Of a stretch of DNA of 64,000 nucleotides, positions 43,156 to 54,689 are shown in pieces (position 1 is the first letter of the stretch; each line of letters opens with the position of its first letter). Both the position numbers and the translations under genes were made by a program. Below the pieces are notes generated by a model. The model worked only from the letters and a program-made list of their open reading frames with translations, was not told the DNA's origin and did no database searches. Source of the stretch: Anagrus nilaparvatae (lineage: Eukaryota > Arthropoda > Insecta > Hymenoptera > Mymaridae); contig JAKSXM010000237.1 in assembly GCA_022575985.1 (NCBI GenBank), forward strand, positions 5,412,501-5,476,500. Reading direction: 5' to 3'.

Positions 43156-44085
43156 TTGTTATTTCCGGCTTTGCGGAAATAGTCACATTATTGTTAACAT
43201 CTAATTTTTATTATTTTATAACTTCACGTGTTCGCGGGACTTACCAATCTGTATCATAGAAGCTGAAAAGAGAAAGAGAGTAATATACTTTAAAATCGGG
43301 GTCGGGGGAATATTATAGAGAAAAAGAGATAGAGATATTTATGATTGAAACACAAGGGAAAATAAAGCACATTTTTATCAATTTCAAACACAAATCATAA
43401 TTTTTATTAATTAAATTTTTTAATATAAACTTAGAAACTATCACCGTCATTTCTTATACAAAAATATTAAATTCACTGTCTTTATAATTCAAAAATCACT
43501 GTCTTATAAAAAATTCACTGTCTTTTATTATCAAAATTCACTGTCTTATCAATAATTTAAATAACTTTTAACGATCGCGACACACACACATTATTAAACA
43601 CACGAGGAGTTTTGGGCTTACCTTTTGTCGTCAAAAATCAAGGTGCTAAAGATATTATCATTGGCTGCATTTTCGATGATATTAGGTACTACTCAAAATT
43701 CTTCTTATATTTCCTAATCACTTAATTTCTTTCTTTTTGAAATTGGATTCCAAAGATACTTATCTTTCCTAGGATATCCAACTTCACTATTCAAAATCAA
43801 ATGTTCACTTATTCAATTCAAAAATACAAAATTAATGAAAACTGTCGCGGCGATAATTATATTTAAAATTATATAAGAAAACACGTGGAAACAGAATCTA
43901 AAATTCTTTTGTCTCTCGTTTATGTTCTCCAATATTCACGACATTTCACTGAATCCAATTACACTATCAATATTTTCTTGGTCACAAATGAACATAAAAC
44001 TATAGCAGAATTCTTGATCGCGACGTACATTTTTTCAAAACTTTATCATAACTATAAATTTATTGTACATATAAGATTTTAACTA
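43156..44085. mobile_element. 930-bp insertion with 5-bp target duplication (solo-LTR-like)
   Basis: TAATG flanks it on both sides (43151-43155 and 44086-44090), and the ends TTGTTATTTCC and GGATTTTAACTA-like TTTTAACTA are weakly inverted. It has no ORF beyond an unsupported 65-codon frame. Size, ends and 5-base duplication fit a solo LTR, but no internal hallmark confirms it. It splits the P-element coding sequence. Confidence 0.55.
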
Positions 44086-44090
44086 TAATG

Positions 44091-45763
44091 GCCGGCGACG
44101 CGTAATTATATTATCAATATAAAAACGTGACCTATATTTAGAAGGGTCTTGTTCAGGAATATGCTGACTCAGCTTCATAAGAAGTAGAGCATTATCAGCT
44201 ATAGCATTCGTTCGCTCTGATAATTTAATGTTAGATTCACTTCCCAATAAGTACCATTTTAATCTATACCTGAAGTTCAGTGCTGAAGGATGGTTGTTGG
44301 TTGCACCTTGTGCTCTTATACGTGCAAAAAGGTTTTCTAAGCAGTCCTAATTTAACCTATTTGTTAATAAACACTTGACTTTTAAATTTTTATCTTTTTT
44401 TTAAATAAGAAACCAATTCTGGTAATGCCATGCAATTTAAAATCATTCCCTTTTGAAATGAAAATACCGCTTTCTTTAAATTGCCTTTGGGAGTTTCAAA
44501 TTTTCATTGCTCAACTTTGCTAATAACTTTTTTAAAAATCTCATTTTGGTTTTCAAAACTTTTATTTCCATAAGCATCTTTTGGAATTTTACCATTAAAT
44601 ATATCAAACCAGTCGTTAAATAGTTTTACTCCTTCATAAGCAGCATCCCAGTCTTTATAGATTAATAATCCATTCTATCCAGATCATTTTATAGCTTTTG
44701 CTGAAGTGTTGGATAAAAGCTTAGTTGCAGGTGCTACTCTTTGGCGTTTATCTCCTTGTACATCAAGTTGATCTTGTGTTAATTTAAAACTACTATTAAT
44801 TCACAGTTTTTATGTAATCGCATGACTTCCCCGAATACTTGTTTGGTAACACGTTTGGTTTGAATTTCTCCTTCCATCGTCACTTCTCTAAAAATATACC
44901 CTTTATCTAACAAATGATTTCCACATAGTTTTATAAGGTGAGGTGGATCAAAAAAAACAAAAACTTTTAAATTTGGATCCTTAGGATGTTTAAAGAAACG
45001 ATTCTCGTTAGCTGCAGAGCCAAGATTATAAATTTTGAAGGCATAACCATTACTGCTACGAAGATCAGTCACAACTGCAACTACAGTGTACCCACTTTCA
45101 TACAATTTACCAATAACCTCTTCTACAATTTGCTTGGTAAGTGGCTGATCAAATTTATAATAAATAGGCTGCTTCTAATTATAGAACAAGCCCCTAACCA
45201 TTCCAACTTGAACAGTCTTATTTCCTCCAACAACTTGTTCCAATTTTCTATCTATCTCCAAATTTTGTGAAGTATATATTTCATCGAAAGACAATATTAG
45301 AATTTTTTTTAAATATTTCATAAATGAAGCATTTTTCTTCATAACTTGGATCACATCACTGAGAACTCCTTCAGTTAAATCTAAAGGTGCAGCGTATTTA
45401 TTTAAAGTTGACATTGCTGGAAATGGGTAGCCTTTTTTATACAAATATCGATACCTTTTTGGACTAAGACTGCGAAAACTCATACATACCGAAATAGTAT
45501 CCATATCTCACATAACTTTCTTTTTACTTAGATGAAGTAATTTGTTCACCTGTTTCTCTGTGAAAATATGCTTCAGTCATTGTCCAACTTTATGTACAAA
45601 AAAATTTTCACTATTCAAACGTTTGATATCCTTTTTTATTTGATATTTTTCTTTAGCGTTTTGCCAATCATCACGTTTTTTTTCTTGCTCAAAGTTTTTT
45701 AATTTATTTGAAATTATTTCAAACTTGGCTTGGAGATGCTTAGCTTGGAGATGATTATCAAGT
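44091..45763 (-). pseudogene. P-element (THAP9-type) transposase, catalytic region
   Basis: P-type transposases cut and paste DNA with an RNase H-like DDE core split by a GTP-binding insertion. From acceptor ATTGTAG at 45764 the minus strand reads a coiled stretch, FTEKQVNKLLHL, SFRSLSPKRYRYLYKKGYPF, LILSFDEIY (catalytic Asp region), VQVGMVRGLFYN-stop-KQPIYY, VVAVVTDLRSSN (second Asp), FVFFDPPHLIKLCGNHLLD, FKLTQDQLDV, FNDWFDIFNGK and near the end ENLFARIRAQGATNNHPSAL (third acidic residue region). In-frame stops are at 45577-45579 (TGA), 45508-45510 (TGA) and 45175-45177 (TAG); frameshifts occur near 44785 and in 44400-44600. Two of the stops replace expected Trp. Plus ORFs here are antisense. 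Confidence 0.88.
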
Positions 45764-46199
45764 CTACAATAAAAAATTTTTTTTAATTGAAACAAAAATT
45801 TTTTAAATAATTTGAAAATCTGGTTTCTTAATTAAAATTTAAATTAGCATTATTAAAATCACCTTGAACTTCCTGAATTCTCTGTTACATCCTTATTTGT
45901 AATAGAAGTTGTGATTGAAGAATTTTCATCAATTAAACTAAAAAATATGATATAATCTTGAATATGTGATGCAAATTTTTATGTTTTTTTATATAAAAAA
46001 ATAATTTTTATTCACCTTGTAACATTTGCAGAATTTATTGCAATATCTCCTAATGAAATTTTAGGAAACAATGCCTCAGTTTCTATAATAAACAAGTGAA
46101 TCAATCTGAATAATATTATTAAAAAAAAAAAAAACGCTGCCAAATAATTGGTTCTATGGTTCCTTATTAACAATGACAAAATGTTCTTAATGGTCTATT

Positions 46200-47030
46200 T
46201 TACCTAGTAAAAACGATAATTCTAGATATTAGTACCTTAATGGAAAAAAATTAAATACTACGTCCCAAAAGAAAAAAGATGTTGCTATTTTTTTATTTTT
46301 TTATGTAAAAAATTTTGATAAAAAAATTTTGAAAATATTAAGTATCAATTGGAGATATCGAGTAAAAACGATAATTCCACATATAAGTACTTTCATAGGA
46401 AAAATTTAGGTACTACGTCCAAAAAGGAAAAATATTGCTGTTTCTTTGATTTTTTTATGTAATAAATTTTGAGAAAAAAATTAAAAAAAAATTGATTATC
46501 AGATTTGAGATATCATAAATTAGTTGATACGTTAAAAAAAAAAAAAAAAATATTTTTGTTTTTTTTTATTTTTTTTGTTGAAAAATTTTCAAAAAATTAA
46601 GTTATAGATACAAAATATTGACTACTAAGTATATTTCTAAAACTAGTACTCCCGCAGAAAAAAATGAGGTACTACTTTCAATAAGTAATCAAATATTGCT
46701 GCTTTTTTATTCTTTTATGCAAAAAAATTTGAAAAAAAAAAGTTAAAAAAATTAAGTTACAGGTTGGAGATATCGAGTAATAACCATATTTTCAGATATT
46801 GGTACTTTCATAGGAAAAAATTAGGTACTACATCCAAAAAGAAAAAAAATTATGCAGTTCTTTTTATTTTTTTTTAATTTTGAGAGATCCAAAAAATTAC
46901 TATAAACGATTTTTCTAAAATTAGTACTTTCATAGAAAAAAATTAGGTACTAGGTCAAAAAAGAATACAAAAATTATTGCTTCTTGTATTTTTTGGTCAC
47001 AAAATTTTGAGAGAAAAAGTTTTTGAAAAA
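46200..47030. repeat. Repeat D, tandem copies within the P-element intron
   Basis: Five or six drifted units of 120-170 bases share 'tatcgagtaaaaacgataattc', 'agtactttcatagg' and 'aggtactacgtccaaaaaga'. It is the same family as at 29.9 and 36.6 kb. It lengthens intron 46083-47616. Confidence 0.65.
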
Positions 47031-47031
47031 T

Positions 47032-47509
47032 ATAAGCAATACTTCATTCACAGTATTTGTAACACTTTTCCAGTAGTACTTGAATAGTCAAACTAGGAGA
47101 GTGGGAAGAACTTATTATATTGATTGTATGAAAAATGTTACTCAGTTACTCAAAATTACTAATTTTGTAAGATGCTTTATTTTCTCATTCCAAAGAATAA
47201 ATAATTTTAATATTAAGAATGTTTAAAGTGTTTTTGCTTCCTACTCAATTATTTAGGTTTTGAACAATTTAATTTTGCTTGAAAAAACAAATAATAAAAT
47301 ATTAAAAGTATATCTACTGAAATAATTTTTAATATCAAAAGGATTTATTGTTTGAAATACTGAAATAAAGCATCTTGCAAAATTAGAAATCATTCTAAGT
47401 AACATTTTTCATACAATCCATATAATGATTTCTTACCGCTCTCTTAGTTCGACTATTCAAGTACTACTGGAAGAGCGTTACAAAGACTGTAATTGAAGTA
47501 TTCCTTATA
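47032..47509. mobile_element. Fold-back MITE, 478 bp, in the P-element intron
   Basis: The left arm starts ATAAGCAATACTTCA and the right ends TGAAGTATTCCTTAT. AGTACTTGAATAGTCAAACTA is matched by TAGTTCGACTATTCAAGTACT and CTAATTTTGTAAGATGCTTT by its complement near 47365. No ORF. Confidence 0.8.
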
Positions 47510-48378
47510 ATAATTTCCAGATTAGTTGGTAATTATTTGGTAATTAGTTAAACTTAATTGATATTCATAAACTTTAAATTTAATTAACAAAATAATAAAA
47601 ATAATATGCAATTTACCATTAGTTACATGTACAGGTCCTACGTTTGGCTGCATTCCATTACATTTGCTTAAAGCTGGTTGTTCCCTATACATACAATTCA
47701 TAAAAATTAATTTCTTACTGTTTACGTTAGATATTTTTCAATAAATTACTGCCATATTACCCATTTCTTTCTGAACACATTTCTGCAATTGTTGGAGCTA
47801 TTGCATTATTTTTTGTAATTGACTGTGGCTTTTTAACATTTTCTTTGCTCGTATTCATAAAACTGTCTCTGTAAACATAATTTATGTAAAATGTGATTTA
47901 CATTCCAAAAAAATATTAATTTTAAGACAAAACTTAACATTACCTTTTATAATTTGATATACTTGCTGTGGAGATTGCATTATTTTTTGAGGGCAAAGTC
48001 GCATTCATTTTTGGTGCAGCATCTAATTTAAGCTTACGTTTTTTCTTGGGTGAATAATCAGGTAATACAGATTTCTCATAATTTATAGGATAATCAGAAG
48101 GTTCAAAGTGTTCTGAGCAAACTCGAGCTGCAAATAAAAGTATTTTTTATTTTCTATGATAAAAAGAGTCAGTATTTTGCATAATAAAGTAAACGTAACC
48201 TTACATGACATCAAAATATTTTATGCATAGTTTTAAATAAGATAAATAAAATAATTAATTTATTCACATTTAGTATTTACTGTTTTAATAGCTAATACAA
48301 TGCTTACCAATATTAGGATCAGTTGATGATTCAGAAATTTGCAACCATTTTTGCCTATATTTTTTATCTTTAGGAAAC

Positions 48379-49079
48379 CTATAAAAACTTATTTTTTTTC
48401 GTTTTTATGATTTTTCACATACACATTTACACAATTAATTATACTGCACGAAACCATTTTGAAATAAGAAAAATGTATATAAAAATCCTATATTAAAAAA
48501 ATTGCGAAAAATCTTGTTTATAAACATGAACTCACATTTCATATCACATACATAAACTTATCCATACGAAAACTAATGTTAAGATGTCTGCCTGTGGCCG
48601 TGCGCAGAAAAAAATCTCCTATATACAATACCTTTAAAATATTCTATATACCCTGGTGCTAACTGGGTTATTATTTAATTTTGAAATCCTGCATGGTAAT
48701 TCGCAATTACAAATTTATTATGGAGGCTATAATCCCATGGTTTATTGCTGTAACAACAGCTTTGTACAATACATGTTTGTATTTATTTTATTTAAATAAT
48801 TAAATATAAATCCCTTTTAATTAATGTATGTAATACGTTATGAAATTCCCCATTTAGTGTAGTGTCAAATTTGTGTTATAAGTGTCTTATTTTGTATTTT
48901 ATATGTTAAAGTGCTGGTGTTTTCATGTAGTGATTTGCTTACTGAGAAGGAATTTGCAGTACATTCTATAATAAATTAACTGTATTGCGAATTCTCTACC
49001 TTTGCATGTTTTGTGTCTGTCTTGTACTTATTTTAATTTTAATTTTTAAGTAAATTAACTCTTAATTCCCAAAATATGA
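48379..49079. other. No gene recognised
   Basis: AT-rich sequence upstream of the recognisable THAP exons. It should hold the P-element first exon and end but neither was found. Confidence 0.4.
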
Positions 49080-49226
49080 TCCGCTGTTTTACCCTTTTCA
49101 GAGCTGGAGCCAGTAAACTAATATCCAGGGCTCGCTGACTAATTCTTTCAGGATATTCAGCAAGTCCTGGAAAAATTTCATGTATTTCAGGTATTAGCGG
49201 AGCTCCAGATAAAGCAATTACCCTGA
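49080..49226 (-). CDS. Possible isolated coding exon
   Basis: On the minus strand a good acceptor TACTTCAG is followed by about 49 open codons reading VIALSGAPLIPEIHEIFPGL, AEYPERISQRALDISLLAPA and LKRV, where a donor-like AAAAG|GGTAAAA occurs near 49108. The composition is unlike the surrounding AT-rich DNA and reads like a real protein. I do not recognise it; no partner exon was found. Confidence 0.35.
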
Positions 49227-50502
49227 AGTAAGTATGCTCTTTTACTATTTTGAACCAAAATTTAGTAATTTATGATTTTTATTTAACTAACATTATTTTA
49301 ATTAACTTTATTCTGAAATTTACTTAGATTTATCATAATAACTAGTTTTAATTACCTATTTCTAGTTTTGGTTCAAAATATTATAAGTCCAAGCTGTACC
49401 TTTAAAATTTTCAAAAAGTTTATTGCAGAAGATGGACTTTCCTATTATTTTATTAACTAATAGTCTTTAATTAGTTTTAACTAGTTAATTAGAATTAAAA
49501 TAACTTCAATTAGAGCTTATAAATATTTTAAGTAACTTAAACTTGAAATTGGTACTTTTTATACGAACAACAGGAATCATTCAATTTTTGAACCTTATAC
49601 TTTTAATTCAATTTTTGGAATATTTTAAGTTATCTTAACTTAGTGCAACCATTTTACATTGATTAATGTTTCAATTTAAGGAAGAATTTAGTTTTAAATT
49701 TTCAAAAATCTATCAAATTCAAAATTTCACAAAAAATTTTGAGAACGAGTAAAAGTTCCAAATTCTAACATTTGATTTTTTTAAGTACAATTTTGGGTTA
49801 ATTTCAATTAAAATAGCTGCATTGAGATAAATTTAGTCTAATTTAACCTTATTTAGACTTTGGAAATTTCTAATTTAGCTACTTTTTGAAGTCCAAATTT
49901 TTAGCTAGTACATAGAATTTATATGTAAATCTAACGAGAAACCACATCTTTTTATTATTTTATCGAGAGACCAAATACAATTTTATATTTCAGAGAGCTT
50001 AAACTTAGTCTAAAGACTAATTTTTAACGATAAATCATTATTTGGGAAAATTTTATTACCACATTTGATATAATAATTTATTCTCTGAACAGTCAATTAT
50101 AATTTTTGTTCTAATGCTTATCGATATCCCAATTGGTAGACTAATCTAACTTAATTCTAGTTTCGGCTTGCCAATAAGTCTACCCTACGAGATTCCAATG
50201 GTGTATTAGTTCGATAAACCATAGTGGAAATCCAACTGATCCCCAGTTTGACAGCCTTTCTCAAGTTGAGAAAAGATTTTCTGAAGTGGACCGTAATTTA
50301 TTTTTAATTAATGTTCCACTTGGGAAAATGATCCTATAAATTCATCTAAGTAATTTCTATAGGTGTTTATTGATTGTTCTATGATAATGTCATTAATAGA
50401 TTCTAGTTTTTCACGATATTCCCTGATTTAGTAACCGAACTCTGTATTCAACCGGCGAATACAAATAGTTTTATTGGCTCCAGGGATTTTATAATTCCTA
50501 TA
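49227..50502. other. AT-rich stretch, nothing recognised
   Basis: Low-complexity intronic sequence; no ORF over 60 codons and no strong repeat. Confidence 0.6.
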
Positions 50503-50716
50503 GTATATTAAGTATCAAGGGCATAAAAGTTTCGGCACTAGTGTGAGCACTAGCACGAGTGCTCGGCGAAGCCGGGCACGAGTGATATGTATTCACGCTC
50601 GTGTCTAAAGCAATTCGCTTATGGTGCTTACACTATTATTTGCCCACCTAGGCGTAGAACGAGTTCAGAAAATTCTTTACACACGAGTTTTACGCCCGGG
50701 AAGGCAAAAAAGAATT
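50503..50716. mobile_element. Short GC-rich MITE, copy 2
   Basis: Matches 8769-8985 base for base except about a dozen differences, including the outer TAGTATATTAAGTATCAAGG and the end TTTTACGCCCGGG. Same orientation. The internal palindromes are kept. Confidence 0.8.
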
Positions 50717-51924
50717 TTTAAATAGAATTTTGGGAATATTCTACTAATTCTTTATGGGCCCTTAATTTATCTCTTAAGTTCCCAACCAAACACTCATTTA
50801 ATTCATCATTCATTTTGAAATATATAAATTTTTAAACTTACCAAGCTGCTAATTAACCAAAAAAAATTTAACAAATTCTATTTAATGACAATTTCTTTAT
50901 TGCCACTGATTTTAGGGTTAGATGTCTGATGACAATAATTTCCAAAATGGAACTGAATCAGGGAGACCCACGCGTCTCACGAGCTCACCTCCGTTTTACC
51001 CCACTATGAGTATAAATTTTATAAAACCCCCTCCCAATATGTAGTCTCCGCTTAAAGGTGCCTATATACCCCCGTGAAATGATCCATCTGTATAAAAGTG
51101 AAAAACTGATATTATTATGCATGCGCCGTTTCTCACTAGGAGCGCCAGTGCATAGTCAGAATTTAACACTGTTTAGGCAAATTGTAACGCATGGAATTTT
51201 CAACATGTTACATTTGACTTTGGCTACTATTATTAATATACGGTAACACTACTTTAAATACTCACGCGTATATACATATATATATAGCATAGGTAATCGG
51301 GGGGGGGGGGCTCTGCCCCCCTGTATCGCCATTACTTATGTTTGTGTTGCTTAAAAAAATCATGTTTCACTACAAATTTATAATTATGCAAATACATTGA
51401 AACTACTCAAGCAGCGTAGGTGAAATATTAATCAAAAATTATAGCTTCTGATTGATTCTATAATTATAATAGAGAAAATAAAAAAATTTAACTGAGTACA
51501 GACAGACAGACAAATAAATTTTCAATTATGTATAGTATATAGTATTAAGATATGTATATATAGATGGTTCTAGAAATGGCTAAATCAAGTAATACCAATG
51601 GCGACATTAAAATTATATCATATTTTTCAGATATTTCACTTTTTAACCAAATTTTCAAAAAATTTAATCTTTCCCAAAATAGTAAAAAAATTTTTATTTT
51701 AACTTTATTTTAAAATTGTTTTTATGTAATTTCCCGTACAAAGACACTGTATACAGTCCTGTATACAGTCCTGTGTACAGTTTTTCACTGAATACGGACA
51801 CTGTATAAAGAATTTTTTTTTTTTTTTTTTTTAAACAAAACACTAATTAGTACGTAAGAAATGTGCCCTAGGGATGCATAACATGGCCAGGAGAATTATT
51901 CGCTACTCAGAGGAATAAAATAAC
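50717..51924. other. Non-coding with short palindrome and simple repeats
   Basis: A 13-14-G run faces a C run (51299-51322, GGGGGGCTCTGCCCCCC hairpin). CTGTATACAGTC is repeated three times at 51748-51780, and a run of 20 T lies at 51812-51832. The ORF at 51058-51246 is unsupported. Confidence 0.5.
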
Positions 51925-52412
51925 CCTTAGGGCCCAATCGGAGAAAAATAAAATTCTGATGTATGAATAGAACCCCAGAGATGAAAACGGACTATAGGGG
52001 TAAAAAAAAGGTAGAGCATGATAAGATGAATACTACCAGATAAATTCGGCTATCTGGTAAAAAAGAAATTTTGATGTATATAATGATTCCTAGGTTTGAA
52101 AATGGACTTTTGGGGTAAAAAATGGGTCGAGAATGACAAAATAAATACCAACGGATAGCATTATCGATCCCGGGGCCCATTGGGCCCAACCAGGAAAAAA
52201 TGAAATTCTGATGTATAATTTGAACCCCAGGGATGAAAATGAACTAGAGGGGTAAAAAATGGGTCCAGCATGATAGAATAAATACTACCAAACGTCCAGG
52301 GGCCCATTGGGCCCAACCAGGTAAAAATGAAATCCTGATGTATAAATTGATTCCTATGGATGAAAATGGACTGTTGGGTCAATAAATGGGTCGAGAATTA
52401 CAAAATATAATA
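51925..52412. repeat. Minisatellite B, four drifted units of ~112-140 bp
   Basis: Each unit has GGGCCCAACCAGG(A/T)AAAAAT, 'gaaattctgatgtata', 'gatgaaaatggac' and 'gggtaaaaaatgggtc'. The starts of the second motif lie at about 51953, 52063, 52203 and 52330. It ends exactly where the R1-type LINE begins, so it could be pre-existing satellite at the insertion site or part of the LINE 5' region. ORFs at 51992-52382 (-) are repeat text. Confidence 0.75.
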
Positions 52413-52415
52413 ACA

Positions 52416-54524
52416 CGATGGACGCGGCGTCGACTGAACGGATCGTCGGTGCTCTCTTCTCTGAAAGGCCCATCCGGGAAAACCCGGTTGAGGTGATACC
52501 CAGGGAGGAAGTGCCGCTGTTCAGCAAAGGCGCGATGGTCAAGGCCATAAAGGCCATGAAAAATGGCAAGGCGCCGGGGCCGGACGGGATACCGGCGGAA
52601 GTGCTCAAAACAGCGGTCAAAGTAATCCCTGGTATCCTGTTAAGCATGTTCAATGCATGTTTGGTGGCTGGAGTGTTCCCAAAGCAGTGGAAGGTGGCAC
52701 GTCTCATGCTCTTGAACAAGGGCAAGGGGGGAGCCCCGGACTCTCCATCATCTTACAGACCTTTGTGTATGTTAAATACCATTGGTAAGGTGATGGAGAG
52801 CTTGCTCCGGGCAAGGTTCAGATGGGCAATAGAGGAGTGCGGTTGTCTCTCTGAGGAGCAGCATGGTTTTTGTCAAGGGCATTCAACGATAGACGCCATT
52901 CGGCGTGTCGTGGATACCGTAGAGGCTGAGACGGAAAAGCGGCCTGCAATTCGCAAGGACGTCCTTCTGGTAACGCTGGACGTCAAAAACGCTTTCTAAT
53001 CGGCCAGGTGGGATGACATGATCCGGTCCCTCGAGTACGATTTCCGGATACCCAGGTATCTGGGTAACGTACTAAAGGATTACCTGCGGGACCGGAGACT
53101 GCTCTACGACACGCTCGATGGAAGGCGTGAAAGGGTTTTGAGCGCAGGCATCGCGCAAGGTTCGGTTCTCGGACCTGATCTGTGGAATGCCTTTTACGAT
53201 GGCTTGTTGCGCGTCCACCTTCTGGAAGGAGTTTTCCTGATCGGGTACGCCGACGACATGACCCAGGAGAGGTTGAATCTAGTCATGAGACGGATCAACC
53301 TCTGGATGGGCGATCACGGGCTCCAGCTTGCGATCCCAAAAACGGAGATCGTACTGCTGACTCGTCGAAGGGTTCCCACCGACTTCGATGTAATTATCGA
53401 CGACGGCGGAAACCCTCACACGATCCGAACCAGAAGATCGGTGAAGTACCTTGATAACAAGCTGATTTTCTGGGAGCAATTACAGAGGTCGTGTGAAAAG
53501 GCAGCGTCGGCCATAACCTCCCTGTCAAGGCTCATGGCCAACATTGGGGGACCCAAACCAGGGAAGCGAAGGCTCCTGATGTCAGTCGTCAACTCTGTCC
53601 TGCTCTACGGATCAGAAGTCTGGGCGAAGATCACAGAAACTGCCAAGTACAGATATAAAATATCGTCGGTACAGAGGCAAGCGGCAGTGAGGATAGCCTG
53701 CGGATACCACACGGTATCTCTAGAGGCGATCCAGGTTGTTGCTTCGGTGATACCCATTGACTTGCTAGAGTTGGAGCGGAAATTCATCTACGAGAGCGTA
53801 GATGAGCGCGAAGTGGCTTCCACTCGCGCCCGCTTTAACTCTATGAAAGCATGGAAGAAACGATGAAAAAGAACCAAGAGAAAAATGCCCCTTGGACGCG
53901 CAGACTGATCTCAGACCTGCAGGCATGGATGGTACGACAGCATGGGGAGGTGGATTTCTACCTTACCCAGTTCTTAACTGGACACGGGTATTTCCGTGTC
54001 ATATTAAAGCATTGGCATAAGGTGGCAACAAAGGAGTGCTTGCACTGTCCGGGCGTAGATGATGCAGTAGAGCACACATTCTTCGAATGTGTGCGCTACG
54101 CGGAGGGGCACCCGCACTTCCCGGTTTGGAGGCCGGAGACGGTGGTCCCGGAAATGCTACGGAGTTCCGAAAACTGGAACAAAGTAGCAGAGTACGTAAG
54201 GACCACCTTGTTGGAGAAGAAGGAGGAGGGCTTTCTATCGTAGAGAGCTCTCCTGCCCCTAGGCAGGGGGGAAGGCAGCGGCCAGCTGCCTAGGCTGCGC
54301 GTCCCAAACTGAAGTTATACCTGAAAAGGGAGTTCCGGTTTGGGACAAACAAGCGCGGGGGGTTTAAAGTGTGTTTATCCAGTAAGAATCTGGGGCGTAG
54401 CCGGCGACCGCGTTCGCCGGTAGTTTCCCGGTTGTATACTTTGTACAACTGGGCGGTAATGGAAATTTGCGGGTCTTTAAGGCCCGCAAATACTCCTTGT
54501 CTGATGCAAGATTCACATAATTCC

Positions 54525-54555
<31 letters not shown>

Positions 54556-54556
54556 T
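52416..54556 (+). mobile_element. R1-clade LINE copy, 5'-truncated, with 3' UTR and poly-A tail
   Basis: It is the best-preserved R1-type copy of the window. It opens inside ORF2, at the start of the RT domain, ends in a 290-base GC-rich 3' UTR (with a GCGGGTCTTTAAGGCCCGC hairpin at 54467-54486) and finishes in a run of about 28 A (54529-54555). Its GC content is well above the surroundings. No clear target duplication was found. Confidence 0.85.
52418..54243 (+). pseudogene. R1-clade LINE ORF2: reverse transcriptase and zinc knuckle, broken
   Basis: First frame 52418-52999: GKAPGPDGIPAEVLK, SSYRPLCMLNTIGKVME and LSEEQHGF, ending LVTLDVKNAF before a TAA. The same frame resumes at 53018-53866 with AGIAQGSVLGPDLWNAFYDG, the catalytic box GYADDM and LTRRRVP. 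Compared with the fuller family there is an in-frame loss of some 10-15 residues right after GYADDM. A one-base shift leads to 53851-54243 with WTRRLISDLQAW, YLTQFLTGHGYF and the knuckle CLHCPGVDDAVEHTFFEC. The RT Asp residues (LDVKNAF, YADD) are present. Three breaks make it non-functional. ORFs at 52354-52725 (-), 53182-53454 (+) and 53279-53787 (-) are shadows. Confidence 0.9.
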
Positions 54557-54650
54557 GCCGTCACACTTACTTTACGAAAACTCTTTGTTTAAACAAATTA
54601 TAAATAATTAAAAATTGTTTAAACCATTTAATTGTTAATTTTTTTGGAAA
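54556..54650. repeat. Direct repeat flanking the RNase H LINE, left copy
   Basis: ATGCCGTCACACTTACTTTA and the following ~90 bases (including TTTGTTTAAACAAATT) match ATGCTGTCACACTTACTTTT at 56588-56690 on the other side of the next LINE, with about 80 percent identity. Too long for a target duplication, more likely two copies of one repeat. Confidence 0.65.
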
Positions 54651-54689
54651 AATGTGCCTTAAAATATTAATTTATTTATTAATTATTAA

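Larger units (their letters stand above)
45863..48378 (-). pseudogene. P-element transposase, THAP-domain exons and linker exons (six exons)
   Basis: Six short minus-strand exons join in phase: 48378-48308, 48127-47944, 47868-47761, 47684-47617, 46082-46016 and 45937-45863, all with GT-AG borders, leading into the catalytic exon at 45763. The first two give FPKDKKYRQKWLQI and ARVCSEHFEPSDY, the THAP zinc-finger signature (HxFP..W and CxxHFxPxDY). The rest encode Ser/Asn/Lys-rich linker (KKKRKLKLD may be a nuclear signal). These exons themselves have no stops. The first THAP exon with the CCxxxC part was not found. THAP binds the transposon's own ends. Confidence 0.8.

Noticed and set aside
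53182..53787. ORFs overlapping the R1 LINE in other frames and strand
   Set aside because: Shadows caused by the GC-rich LINE sequence.
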